Positions 53,501 through 63,165 of a DNA stretch of 64,000 bases are shown in pieces. The stretch comes from Fasciolopsis buskii. Its lineage: Eukaryota > Platyhelminthes > Trematoda > Plagiorchiida > Fasciolidae. The notes below the pieces were generated by a model, which saw only the letters and a program-made list of their open reading frames with translations, had not been told where the DNA came from and did no database searches. A program made the translations under genes and the position numbers. The stretch is from assembly GCA_008360955.1 (NCBI GenBank), contig LUCM01004960.1, forward strand, positions 136,830-200,829, written 5' to 3'. Each line of letters starts with the position of its first letter. Positions within the stretch are counted from its first letter, which is position 1.

Positions 53501-53849
53501 TCCAAACATTCTCAGTGGCACCGTGTTTTACGGTTAACCTAAACTTGCGTCTTAACTGATACAGTTTGACTTCTGTTAAACGAAATTTCCGTGCATTTCA
53601 GAACAATATGATTCGTTTCGTAATTCGATGCCGCAACCATCACCAATGATGCCTACACCGAAACAGCCCATGACACTGCCTTCTCGTCCGGAAACGAAAG
53701 AAGAACGCAAAGCACGTGAAAAAGCAGAAAAGAAAGAACGTGAACGGCTTGAAAAAGAAAAGAAAGAACAGGAAAAACGGGAGAAGAAAGAACGAAAGGA
53801 ACGTGAAAAATTGGAGAAAAAAGACAAGAGAAAATCGTCCAAATTTTGA
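29452..53849 (+). CDS. Gene 2: five-exon GAPR-1-like CAP protein with Lys/Glu-rich tail
   Basis: Exons 29452-29507, 37565-37737, 46443-46517, 50964-51131 and 53602-53849 join to 720 nt with no frame break, giving 239 residues. Residues 1-19 lead into a CAP domain (about 10-150) with AHNRYRAMHG at 16-25, Y-G-E-N-L at 60-64, W-Y at 84-85, Y-F-T-Q-M-I-W at 103-109 and H-Y-M-P-K-G-N at 133-139. A Pro/Met linker (about 167-187) and a charged K/E/R tail (188-239) follow. There is no signal peptide, as in GAPR-1/GLIPR2 and group 2 VALs, so a cytosolic or membrane-associated place is likely. Introns are 8057, 8705, 4446 and 2470 nt. It lies 6.1 kb downstream of gene 1 on the same strand. Two of the four cavity residues typical of the family appear lost (His before G-E-N, and His to Tyr103). 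The function is unknown. Confidence 0.88.
30600..30908 (+). repeat. tRNA-derived SINE, family B, copy 2
   Basis: It aligns with copy 1 at 7300-7615 through a GTGCAAAT..GTGACGGA block, the GCTGCCCG.TGGCG head, AGCACTGCTGATGATT, ACAGCTGTA and the 3' end TGGTGAATTATTTCAT. The A and B boxes are more eroded than in copy 1. Confidence 0.7.
33520..33670 (-). repeat. Degenerate tRNA-derived SINE, family A (minus strand)
   Basis: On the minus strand it shows ATTCGATTCCTCCCACC (B box and following segment). An eroded body follows with ATCAGTAAATAAGAC at the tail, in the same order as the copies at 38472 and 62985. Confidence 0.5.
37565..37737 (+). CDS. Gene 2, exon 2 (CAP N-terminal half)
   Basis: The acceptor is CCCTTTTTCAG and the donor ACCG|GTAAGC. 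It is 173 nt: one base, 57 codons, one base. It reads YRAMHGCRPLAFDSAL, then A-Q-K-W-A-E-E-L-A-K-N and Y-G-E-N-L-A-Y-M-G. This fits CAP helices 1-2 and the G-E-N motif (Glu62 kept). The position where GAPR-1 has a cavity His, about 10 residues before G-E-N, is occupied by Q-C-M here. Confidence 0.95.
38472..38650 (+). repeat. tRNA-derived SINE, family A
   Basis: Begins TTGGTCAAGCGGATTAGGTC (A-box-like), then a B-box remnant GCTAGAATCCTAACA, GCCGGTCAACTTCCCA, TTGGTAGCGGCTCCCTTTCT and a tail with AAAAAAGGAAATGAAAG. Same block order as the copy at 62985. Confidence 0.75.
39972..40206. repeat. TA-rich tracts flanking a 180-nt segment
   Basis: TTATATATACATATATATA at 39972-39996 and GCATATATATACATATATAT at 40183-40203 are roughly inverted. 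They may be two microsatellites or the ends of a small non-autonomous element. The segment between them has no recognisable feature. Confidence 0.5.
46130..46320 (+). repeat. tRNA-derived SINE, family A
   Basis: Begins near GGTCATTGGGATAAGGTCG and has the B-box-like GAGTTCGAGTACTCCCA. Then come CCGGTCAACGTCCCC, an eroded CCCGGCTC segment and a tail with TTGGTAAAGGAATTAGAAG. It ends about 120 nt before exon 3. Confidence 0.7.
46443..46517 (+). CDS. Gene 2, exon 3
   Basis: The acceptor is CATCTTTTTCACAG and the donor TCCT|GTAAGT. It is 75 nt: two bases, 24 codons, one base. Encodes EDASKMWYLQSELHDYN, then G-E-F-T-Y-E-S, the CAP segment with W-Y...E...Y-N (Glu89 matches the family's second cavity Glu). 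Compared with GLIPR2 the segment is slightly rearranged in length. The last base T joins GT of exon 4 to give TGT (Cys102), where the family normally has Gly. Confidence 0.9.
46518..50963 (+). other. Gene 2 intron 3
   Basis: 4446 nt. It contains the longest open frame of the window (47772-48329, 185 codons, no recognised homology, probably chance) and the palindromic element at 49251-49468. Confidence 0.6.
49251..49468. mobile_element. Palindromic foldback / MITE-like element
   Basis: Two arms of about 98 nt (49251-49348 and 49371-49468) are inverted copies, separated by a 22-nt loop. Matching blocks include TTTTATTGTGAAT, ATGTTAATAA, TTGTTGGTAG, TGTAAT and GGGTAG.CTTTCTC. Differences are scattered single bases and one small indel, so the arms have aged separately. 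No ORF, and no clear target-site duplication seen. Confidence 0.85.
50964..51131 (+). CDS. Gene 2, exon 4 (CAP signatures 1 and 2)
   Basis: The donor is TCGG|GTAAGT. The acceptor GGGACAAG is weak, with its pyrimidine tract about 20 nt further upstream. It is 168 nt: two bases, 55 codons, one base. It reads YFTQMIWSDTKIAGFG, then C-Y-I-V-G-H-Y-M-P-K-G-N-V-R-G. The family's His in H-F-T-Q is Tyr here, unlike gene 1, which keeps His. It aligns gap-free with the gene 1 exon at 2502-2672. Confidence 0.92.
51132..53601 (+). other. Gene 2 intron 4
   Basis: 2470 nt. I searched it for symmetric micro-exons like those of gene 1. The best interval (51310-51345, hydrophobic) does not resemble a tail exon. 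No other feature seen. Confidence 0.55.
53602..53849 (+). CDS. Gene 2, last exon: Pro/Met linker and charged tail
   Basis: The acceptor is TTCCGTGCATTTCAG. It begins with two bases completing Glu158 and runs 81 codons to TGA at 53847-53849. The first part is Q-Y-D-S-F-R-N-S followed by a Pro/Met-rich linker (MPQPSPMMPTPKQP). The last 50 or so residues are almost only K, E and R with a few L and A, a likely long single alpha-helix or coiled coil, ending K-S-S-K-F. The matching last exon of gene 1 is quite different. The opposite strand shows Ser/Phe-rich shadow frames only. Confidence 0.87.
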
Positions 53850-53924
53850 CCCGTGCCAAATTGAAGACGAAGAGTAATTTTGAAGTTGCTCTCAAACGCG
53901 GCTTGTTACTGTCTCTTCTATCCA

Positions 53925-53930
53925 ATTAAA
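53925..53930 (+). promoter_or_regulatory. Candidate polyadenylation signal ATTAAA for gene 2
   Basis: ATTAAA, the common variant hexamer, lies 76 nt after the gene 2 stop codon. It is the closest such signal downstream. Not confirmed by any transcript end. Confidence 0.4.
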
Positions 53931-56789
53931 TGTGAAATTATTCGGAGAAAGGCAGCACATTTGCCGCTAGAGAAATTCACAGTTTTATCCCCAGATTCGT
54001 CGTGTTTTGCTTTGCTAAGAAAAGCAAAAATTGCGCCTTTTCAACGCTATGGCTATAGGTGAAGGCTTTCGCTTTATTGTTTCTTCTCATGAGTAGGGCA
54101 CATTTTGTTGATGCGCGTCTATTCTTCCGAATTTCAGATGGAATTTACGCTATTCTCGGATCCTTGGCTTTCAGTGCTACCTAAAATGAAACGTGTAAAA
54201 CCTTGAGACGTCAGCTGATCAGGACGTTGAGGATTGACCGTGAACAGTGGTGGATAGGGAAACTGGGAGGAAGAAATAAGCTCTAGCTATCGGGAATACC
54301 CGCAACCTTAACCGGCTGATTAGGAATACCAGTCCACGGTAGCCAAACGTAAGCGAGACGATTTAGAAACCCGAGAGCACTGATTCATTCTCAGGAGCAT
54401 CGAGTGAACTAATGAGTCGCTTATAGGTGAACTAATGCAGGCAGTTGCCAGTCTTTCACACAAAATATAAGTGATCAGGAAGATAGGTTCCATAAAATGG
54501 CATAAGGCACCTGGATCAGATGGGTTATCTTCATACTTCTTCAAGAACAGTGGTGTTAATAAAACTTTTAGGATCGACCTAGTCAACTTGAAGGATTACT
54601 AATATCTGGTGACCGAACCCAGTAACAAGAAACCTGATAGACCCGCATGTGAAATTCACAGGGGAGTATATTTTCTATTAGTCAGTAGTAAAAGCTCTAA
54701 CTTGTATATTCCAAATGATTCGTCATGCAGCGTCAGCAGCCAAACTGCACTAGAAATTATGGAAGCATTCCGTTGCTGCATCATACTAGTTAACAATTAT
54801 CGGCAATGCACATTCACCTCGCAGCAGTTGGGAAGCAAACTTGGGATGTGATAGTGTGATTCGAACGTTTTAGCCTTTTCGCTAGCTGGGCCGGCTCTCT
54901 ACGTTTGATTGAACATCAACACTGCTAGATATAGCTCCCTTATCCGTGGCTGCAGTTTGCAAAACACAGACTTTCTAAAGCACCAAATGAACGACTTTGG
55001 GGTGAGGACGAACGATGCGTGTGAAGATCAGAACAGTTGCATCGGCCAAGTCCACACTCTGGAACAAACTTGAGAACCTTACTCGGACTATCGATCCTTG
55101 CTTTCCTCAAGCTGTAACTTGTGTTTGGCTAAATGGATCGTTCCATTTTGTGGCGGTGTCGCCCATTAATGGGTATGCCAGAGAAATTCACTTCGTTTAC
55201 CCAATTCCTGTGTATAAATAGCCTTCTAGCTTGAATGTTTCACTCGCGTTCACTATTAGAAATGGCTATCGTTGGCTTGCTCCCTTTAAACTTCTCTCCA
55301 GTTTTGTCATTTGGACTGTTATGGAGATAGCCATATTTTCATGTGACGATAGCGGCATCGCTATTTTCGCAGACAGGAAGCTGTATGACTTAACAAATGC
55401 GGACAGTTTTGTGCCTCTGAGTGAGTGATAGCGCAGATATGTTCGGGTTGCGATTTGCACGTTTGAGGTGTAATATGCTGTTGCACAACTGCGGTGGCTC
55501 AGAGGCAAACCCCGTACTTTTAGGGGAGCAAACGGGTTAGATGGGTAGAGTTAGTTAGTTGAGTAGTTGTGTCTCACCTGGTGGTCTTATGTCGGAAGAT
55601 GAGTCATTCCTCATGCGGAAAGCTCAATTAGTGTTTGCCAATTTGCGGCATTAGTAATATCGGAATAACTCTGGATTAGCGAGCAGTTTTCAACCATATA
55701 TTTTCATAATAAAGTCTATATTACTCCAAAGCTTCGAAACTCGAAATTTGAGTATGGGAAATATGCAAAGTTTTTAGGTGTCTGAATGCCGTTATCTTCG
55801 CCATGCCAGCAGAATATCACGGGGAAATTTCATGAACAACTCAAAAGTTAGGCAAGTGTTGCTGGGTCTTAGGGTTTAGTTTTCCGAACAGGCACTAAAT
55901 CGGAAAATGTCAAGATCATGGGGACGCTCTTTGACTACACCCACAGAACCATCGCCTAACTCATTGTACGGCGTTCTTCGAAGCAGGTAATGGTTAGATG
56001 ATGGGTCGAGATGGTCTCTGGATGGTATGGGAAAAAGGTGCGAAACCCTTAACCAGTGGGTTGACTCGCGTAGATATTGGAAAGAATAGACAAAATGGCT
56101 CGGTGCCTCAGTAAATTGGCTATCTTACATTCTAAATCATTCCACTGCTGTACAGTTTCTCGTCATCTTTTTTATGGCACCCTATTTTTACGATTTGTTG
56201 ATGCGTTTTCTCTTTTGGGTAGATGATACCGTGAGCAGCCATCAAGACCAAATCATTTTGGCCCAAGCCTAAATTTTACACAAATCTTACAATGTGCTCT
56301 ATTTGGCCCCGGACGATTGCAAGGTATTTAGAATTTATGATGTTTACTACAATAGGTGATTGGGCACACACCTATCGGTTTATTTCGAAGCATTTGGAAA
56401 CGGATGGAGTCTCGGTAGCACTGGATGTGTTGACATTCTGTAGTCCCGAATAGCCATCCAACCACTCCTGAAATCTTTGTGCCTCATTCAGTAAATTAGA
56501 ACAATGAAAAAATTGAAGGTAAATCTAACTGAATAAAAATTTGCGAAAATTCCCAAGGTGTTCTATGACCGGTACGTCCATTTCTGGACACCTAATAAGG
56601 CAAATATTACTTCAAACCTGATTTTTGTAGTTCCCTTTTCACAAACTATAAGGATAATGAATGTTTTTACGGAATTCATCATCCACTATTAGCGCACAAC
56701 AAGCGATTCGAAAATCACGGAGTAAGTGTACCCAAACTGGATTGGAGTGCTTGATTGTGCGTTGCAGGTGTTTAATCGGTTATTAGGAG

Positions 56790-56960
56790 CCTTCCTATTC
56801 AGTATAGTAGCCAACGAACAAGCGTTCGCCCTGAGTTCGCACTGTAAATAGGTAGCGGTGCAGATGTACTGGGTACAATCCCTAATAAGGGTAAAACAAT
56901 TGTACAATGCTTTCATACCTAGATATCGGTATACTTGGCGTAGATACTATGCGATATATC
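56790..56960 (+). repeat. Diverged copy of SINE family B
   Basis: CCCTAATAAGGGTAAAACA, then TTGTACAATGCTTTCATA and ATCGGTATACTTGGCG, parallel the CCTAACAAGGATGAAACA, TGTACAGTGCTTCCATG and TATGGTGAGTTGGGCG blocks of copy 1 at 7517-7575. The head is poorly preserved. Confidence 0.55.
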
Positions 56961-59900
56961 CTAAATTCTTTACCAGGCCAAATATCATATATTGAGTTGA
57001 CTGGTTCAGTACCTAGGTGAACGAGAATCGCACTGACATCGCACCGGTTGCACGAACCGAGAAAATGATATATAAATCCAAATGTCATATACTGATATCA
57101 GTAGTGTGAGGTGAATCAACACCAACGACTTATTTTTCGCTAACGACAAACATTTAGTTCCAGTCTGGCTTGGTTTTTGCCTCAGCTGTTAAGACCGGTG
57201 TGGCCTACACTGAAGAATCCACTGGTTTAGGATTCCGAATATATTACCTACTAGCTCTAATAAACAATAATTTGTTCTCGAATATATCTCATTTTTGGAA
57301 TGCCGTTCGATTTGGTGCATTCGAAACCCATTTTCTAAAATTCTGTACAGATAAAATTGGGCTTTGAATATTCCGGAAGGGGTTGATCAGATGGTACTGA
57401 TTCAAGTTCCTCATCCAATCTTTAGTACGCCTAACAGCAACGCAAAACGCCAAGTTGGACCGCCCTGTTTCACTCAAGATTGAAATCTTCGAGAAGATTC
57501 TCCCAAACATTGACCCGAAGGAGACTCTCTGAACTTTCAATTTTTGACATCACTAGTGCATAAATTAAAAAAAACGCGCAGTTTTGATTCTCATGTCTTT
57601 TCATAAAAGAATTGCTCAATTACGGTGTTTCTCAAATTACTTTATATTTTTGAATATTAGTAACTATTTGCAGCTTGAATTTGGTGTTTTTAAAGTTCTG
57701 TCGACGTTGTTTTTGTGTACAAAATTGGTGTCTGTGAAATTGGGAATTGGTTGAACAGTGTTCACTCATACCATTTGTTGTTGTCGACGGGATGTAATCA
57801 AAAAACGGAGATGCCAGTGGGGATGGCGAACCTTTAAAGTTTTCAGTAATTGCATGAAGTCTTGGACACTGATCAAGTGGGATTAGAACTATGGAAATAG
57901 GATGCCGCTCACGGGCGCATTCGAATGTCTGTTTAGAGTTAGGACTGATAATACATCGCTATGTAACAAGTAAGTGAATGTGCATTGAAATACAGCATAA
58001 CATCAAGCAGAATATCACTTGTAAGTTCATCTACATTTCAAGTATTGTAGTGACAGACTGTAAATTTTACTAGTGAATGAATCTCAACCAAGTTCATTCC
58101 CAGAATCACTTGACGTGTTATCCTCAAAACCAATCATAATGGTGCAAACTTTTGCCGCGGAACATAAAATTGGATCTCACATGTCCGTTTTGTACAGTTT
58201 TAAAAATCTCAGTTCAACAATGTAATCTATTCGGAAGTGTGCCCAATTCCACTGGTTGCTTGCTGTACATTTTGTTGCATTAGGGTAGTAGCCGAAATTC
58301 AATCGTTTTCTTTGACATCTTCGGTCTGCTATTCACAATGACCAAGTGAACACGCTTTCCAGTTTTTCTTATAACTTCCTCGTTTCACACAGAATTGCTA
58401 ATAAGATTCAATTACGGAAATTAAAGTCTTATGATCGCATGCAAATTACGTAATTTCGGCTAATATCATCCAATCCTGGTTGCAACTCGGTGCGTTTCTC
58501 ATTTTGTCCTCGCCCAGAGTGCGATGAATTCTCTGAAAACTGAATAATTGTTCGAAATCATCGCTTTTTTTGGATCTTTCGATTGGCGAATCCAATTGGT
58601 GAGACTTCGGATTTTCCACCCACTTGGGCCATAAAAAGTCTTCCGAAGCATATTGGAATCCCGCCCAAATTAGCCCAGCCAGTTCCATACGGTTTGTCGT
58701 TCACTGGCGGTCCGCATAGAATGCTCATTCATCCAGATTTCCTCCCACGCACGCGATGCTGCCATTCGTGAGCTTTTCGCTCGGTCCCGACAGTCAGGTT
58801 AATGAAATTCTATCCAATCCAATCAGGAAGATGTGTCGAGTTCTGCAGAGTGATCCCAATATTATTTCCACTCCACTCGGTCGTTAGTTTGCTAGCACTT
58901 ATTGGAATACGGTACATTTTTTGTTCGATTTACGCTGCTCAATTGAAGCGGCTTAGAATTGCGCAGATGAATTTTCTTCCTTCAACTAAAGTAATCGGAC
59001 TGGAAAAAAAGTCGGAGGTTGAAATCTGAAGATAAGTACTGGACCAGAATCTTACCGTGACTGAGCAAAGCAAGACTCAACAAAATGAATGTGTACGTTC
59101 GTAGGCCGGCGTGAGCATGAAAGGTCGAGCACTGTGGTAATGGTCTCGTGATTTCCGTGAAGTTCAGTTCAAGAAAAATATGACCCTCGATAAATGTTGA
59201 AGAAGTTTAATCAAAGTTTTCCTAACGTTAGTGATACGGACTTTCCGTAGATCTTGACGTAACCTATCTTATGGAACCAGCCAAAAACTTTTTCGGTCAG
59301 CTAGATATACACAAAAACTGTCGCAAATATGTGGTCCTGAGACGCTGCGGCTGACTGCACCAAAACTGTTGGTCGGATAATCCTGTGAAATCTTGTCCTT
59401 GCTTAGGCTTTGTAGATACCCTTGACTCCTCTCAATAGATCTTCGTTACTCCAAGTCCCAAAAAGATAGGACCGAATTTCACCCCGTATATTGATGTTTC
59501 GTTCTCCTCAAAGAACCTGAAAGACTGACATCTCATAGAACGTTTCAACGAAGCGATACACCTAATCTAATCAGTTTGCTTGCCGTCGTTCTCTTTGAAC
59601 TTTTGAAGCAATCGTTGATTTCAGCTACTTCGATCTGTCTCCATTTGGGCAGAAAAATTCTGCTGCTAGTATATCTCTGTGGATAAACTGATGCATTTAG
59701 CTGCGTGTAGAATTCCGAGATTCTAACTGCCCTAGTCACCAAAGAGATTAACTGAAAGGACTTAGCACCATCTCAAAATTATCTTTATGCCTGCCGACGA
59801 CTAACGTGAGTTTAGGATAGAATCTTTTCGTAGATTTTGTCTTTAAGAAGTATTTTGAAATATGCTATTCTGTCTCAACCCCGTTTACCCAAACTGTTTT

Positions 59901-60020
59901 TCTCCTATGAGGTATGTACTCCAGTCGAGTACGTCGAAGATGATACCCCAGGATTGTCAAACACTAACGTGTGACACCCAATCCATTTAGCAGTATGGCA
60001 TAAAGAGATTCGCAAACCAG

Positions 60021-60050
60021 CACACATACACACACACACATGCACACATA
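60021..60050. repeat. (CA)n microsatellite
   Basis: A short CA-rich run, CACACATACACACACACACA followed by TGCACACATACA. No associated feature. Confidence 0.9.
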
Positions 60051-62569
60051 CAAGCTACGGATAAATCCCACTATATTTTGAAGTCTCGTTAGATCTTCAC
60101 AGGGGATTCAGACATTATCCCGAACCTTTCTAAATGTTTACACAATCAACTATTTGGCGAGCGCTTGCGGTCGGTCATCGAGCCCACTTAACTTCCGACT
60201 GATCTAACGACCCTTTTGATAAATACACGGTTGCCAGAACGCCGGAAAAATATTGCCCTCGTGTGCTAACCCAGAATATCATGCATGGATGTTCACTTGC
60301 CTGCGTCAGTAACCCATTTTCGTCGGCAGGTATCCGAACCGGCTACTATAAGCCACCAGCAATCAAGTTAAGAACAACATTTCAGTTGTAAACAATCATG
60401 AAATCGAGTAGCTATTACTCAACTCAAAAAACTATCCTTTGGCGAACAGACAAAGTGTCTCAACTACGCGGAAGTTCTTGCCATGCGCAACGTGAAACAC
60501 ACGTTTGTCGAAAACCTCAAATGGGCGGACGGTAAAACCGTTAACCTCCTGTTTGGTCAGTTACACCTCCTTCGTTCGAATCAGTGCACATCAGAATAAG
60601 GCATTCGTTTTCATAGATTGGAAGTAGTCTACCGGTAAACAATGGGACTTTTCATTTTGGATCTGATTAGATTTGCGTCTTCCTATCACCAGGTATTTTT
60701 TCGTACAATATTTCCGGTCTCTTGTTTCCGAATTTCGCGCGCTTTTTGATATGCAGCAAAATGTGTTAGGCTTAACAAAGACAGAATATAAATGAATAAA
60801 TTGAGCACGTGCACAAATGCAGCAAATTGATAATGTGTGCAAAGTTTTGGACTTCTCTACTTGTCTAAATTGCATCATTAATCAGTTTGATCTATCAACT
60901 GGAGCCAACGAACAGAGTAATTTTGTGTTAAAAATAGTGTTGATTCACGTGCGTCACCTGTTCATCATCAACTTGCTGGGTGGCTACAGGGTGGCGAAAA
61001 TTGGTTGGTGAAAACATCCTTTGGATTGATGGATAACATTGAAACACAAACCTTTGTATTCAGTGTTGGACTTCAAATTGCCAAGTTGCACTGCCGGCAC
61101 GTTCTCTCCTAGTGACGTGACAACAATAAGACACACGTGCCAAGTGTAATTCGACCGCTTTTATAGCTAGTTGTATGAGCTCGATTTTCAACACCAGAAC
61201 ACTTCTTCGATCCGTAACTGTTAGTGATTGTTCGGCAGATTGGAATACCGTTAAGCATCTTGTAAATTAGACCAATAGCAACGATGATTTTTAGAGACGA
61301 ATAGTACCAGTGACCCGATTGCTAAATTATCCTCTTCAGATTCGAATTGAAACGAAATGCAATCAAGTTTGATTCTACTGTAATAAACAGCTGATTACTG
61401 TATGTTTCAATGGATTAGCACTATAGACGCCCTTCGATCAGTATCAAGGTGAATAGATAATTATTCCTTGTTGTATGTACACGGTGATTCGTCGGGAGCT
61501 TTTCTTCGCCCAGACAAGACTGAATTGTGAGAAGAGAACACAAGTTCCGGAAACCTGCGGAACATACTACTGAATATTTGACTTCCATGGCCCATGATAA
61601 GGTTCCGAAGAACCACCATGTGGTTTTCAATCGGACTTATCATCCATTCACGCTCCAAACGATTCAGATATGATCTTGGTGAGAAAGTAATAAAAGAGTT
61701 TACAAATATGAGGATAACTGAACTGAGCACTGGGTACGCGTATTTGAAGAACGGCGGAAATCCGAAACTGATCTTGTGCTCTAGGGGAAGTTTCTTTTCC
61801 CATCAGTATACGAAACATGCCAATGACTGCAAAATGTTCCAGTAAGTTTTTGAATTTGATTTTCAACTCGTTTTTCCTACCGAATCAAAACCGGAAGCAA
61901 CCAGTGCCATTGTTGCATATTTTATAATGTTCTCATTATCACGCAAAGAAATCGTTCTCCATTGAGTCGAATTTGACTAAGTGATCCCACCTAATTAGTT
62001 CTGGGAATCGCCTATCACAGTTGCTTACTGTTATTTTGACATCGAAAAGTTGATAAATTTGTTCCAGGTGTGGCTGAACTTTTCTCTCATTGTCTTCTGC
62101 AGACTCTCATGGCTTTTTCGGGTTTTCATATTCACTATGATAAAAGTTGGTTTTGTGATCATAATCTGATTTGCCAACTTTATCTTGGGATTCTCCAAAG
62201 CGACGTAAGTGGCTTGAGTAGGAGCTTGATATTTGATAAGTGGAGATCTGGACCGCTTTTGTTCTCCATTTGTGCGTTTCTAGAGAGAAACACAAATGAG
62301 GCTCTTGACCCTTGAACTGTAATGTTGTCAAAATGCATTTAAAGACACCTGCTGTCTCAAGGAGAGCATGTTAATCCTATTGGTTGCATACGGATTTCGC
62401 TTCGTTTTGCATGGCGCAGATACAGGGGACTGGAACAATCAGAATAAAATACTCATTATGGGATATGCTCATTGTAATAGTAAAATGCCAGTTGGGACTC
62501 AATGCCTTCTTGTGAAGCAACAGTTCCTTCAGGTGTTTCGTGTTCTATACATCACAAATTTTATTGGAT

Positions 62570-62785
62570 ATTGGTGTACGCGAGTAGGTCGAAAGCCATA
62601 CAGACTGGAAGAATCTTCATCGGCGGTGGTCATGAGGCTAAAGTGGCGGATTCATATCTTCCAAGCGCCGGTCTACCTCCCTAATTAACATCCCTATGTT
62701 GGCCTCAACCATCTTCCTGAAAATGATGAACATTCGGATTTCACTAATAAGAGAAGTAAAAGATAAGAGATTAAAATTGGAATTG
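62570..62785 (+). repeat. Diverged SINE family A copy
   Basis: The part from GCGCCGGTCTACCTCCC through CCTATGTTGGCCTCAACC, CTTCCTGAAAATGATGAAC and TTCACTAATAAGAGAAGTAAAAG follows the copy 350 nt downstream block by block. The tRNA-like head is hard to see. The two copies form a direct pair. Confidence 0.6.
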
Positions 62786-62984
62786 CGGGAAGTTTCACTG
62801 CTTAGTCACACTATAAGGGTCTGAGTCATGGAAAAAATGACGTTCCGGTTGCCATCAGCGTCACTTTGAGACCTAAGTGACTTTTTTCTTGGTGAACAAT
62901 GCAGTTTCACGAAGGCAATTACCCGTAGCATCTGCGGCTGCGTGTCTCGGTTTTTTTTTTGTTTTGGTCTATTTGGTCGGCTTG

Positions 62985-63165
62985 GACGGTGTTGACCAAG
63001 CGGCTGAGGTCAAAGGCATTTGGACGTGAAGGTCGCGGGTTCGAATCCTCCCACCACCAGTCAACTTCCACACTTGACGGCCCCATGTTGGCCGCGGCAC
63101 CCTTTCTGAAAAATGATGTGCATTGTTATTTCATTAGCAAAGGAAGCAAAAGATGAAAGAAGAGA
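62985..63165 (+). repeat. tRNA-derived SINE, family A (best-preserved copy)
   Basis: TTGACCAAGCGGCTGAGGTC (A box region) is followed 30 nt later by the full B box GCGGGTTCGAATCCTCCCA. Then come CAGTCAACTTCCACACTTG, ATGTTGGCCGCGGCACCC, TTTCTGAAAAATGATGTGC and an A-rich tail with AGCAAAGGAAGCAAAAGATG. The head resembles a tRNA of the Leu/Ser type but continues into a SINE body, so it is not a tRNA gene. Confidence 0.8.

Larger units (their letters stand above)
53931..62569. other. Unassigned sequence downstream of gene 2
   Basis: About 8.6 kb. Apart from the SINE-like segment near 56.8 kb and the CA repeat at 60021-60050, I recognise nothing. The patch 58580-58780 is GC-richer with open frames on both strands, but no motif. 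Confidence 0.4.

Noticed and set aside
53576..53925. Ser/Phe-rich minus-strand frames opposite the last exon of gene 2
   Set aside because: Shadows of the Lys/Glu-rich coding strand.
62985..63060. Possible tRNA gene (A and B boxes with correct spacing)
   Set aside because: The sequence does not close a cloverleaf that I can draw and continues into a body repeated at other SINE copies.
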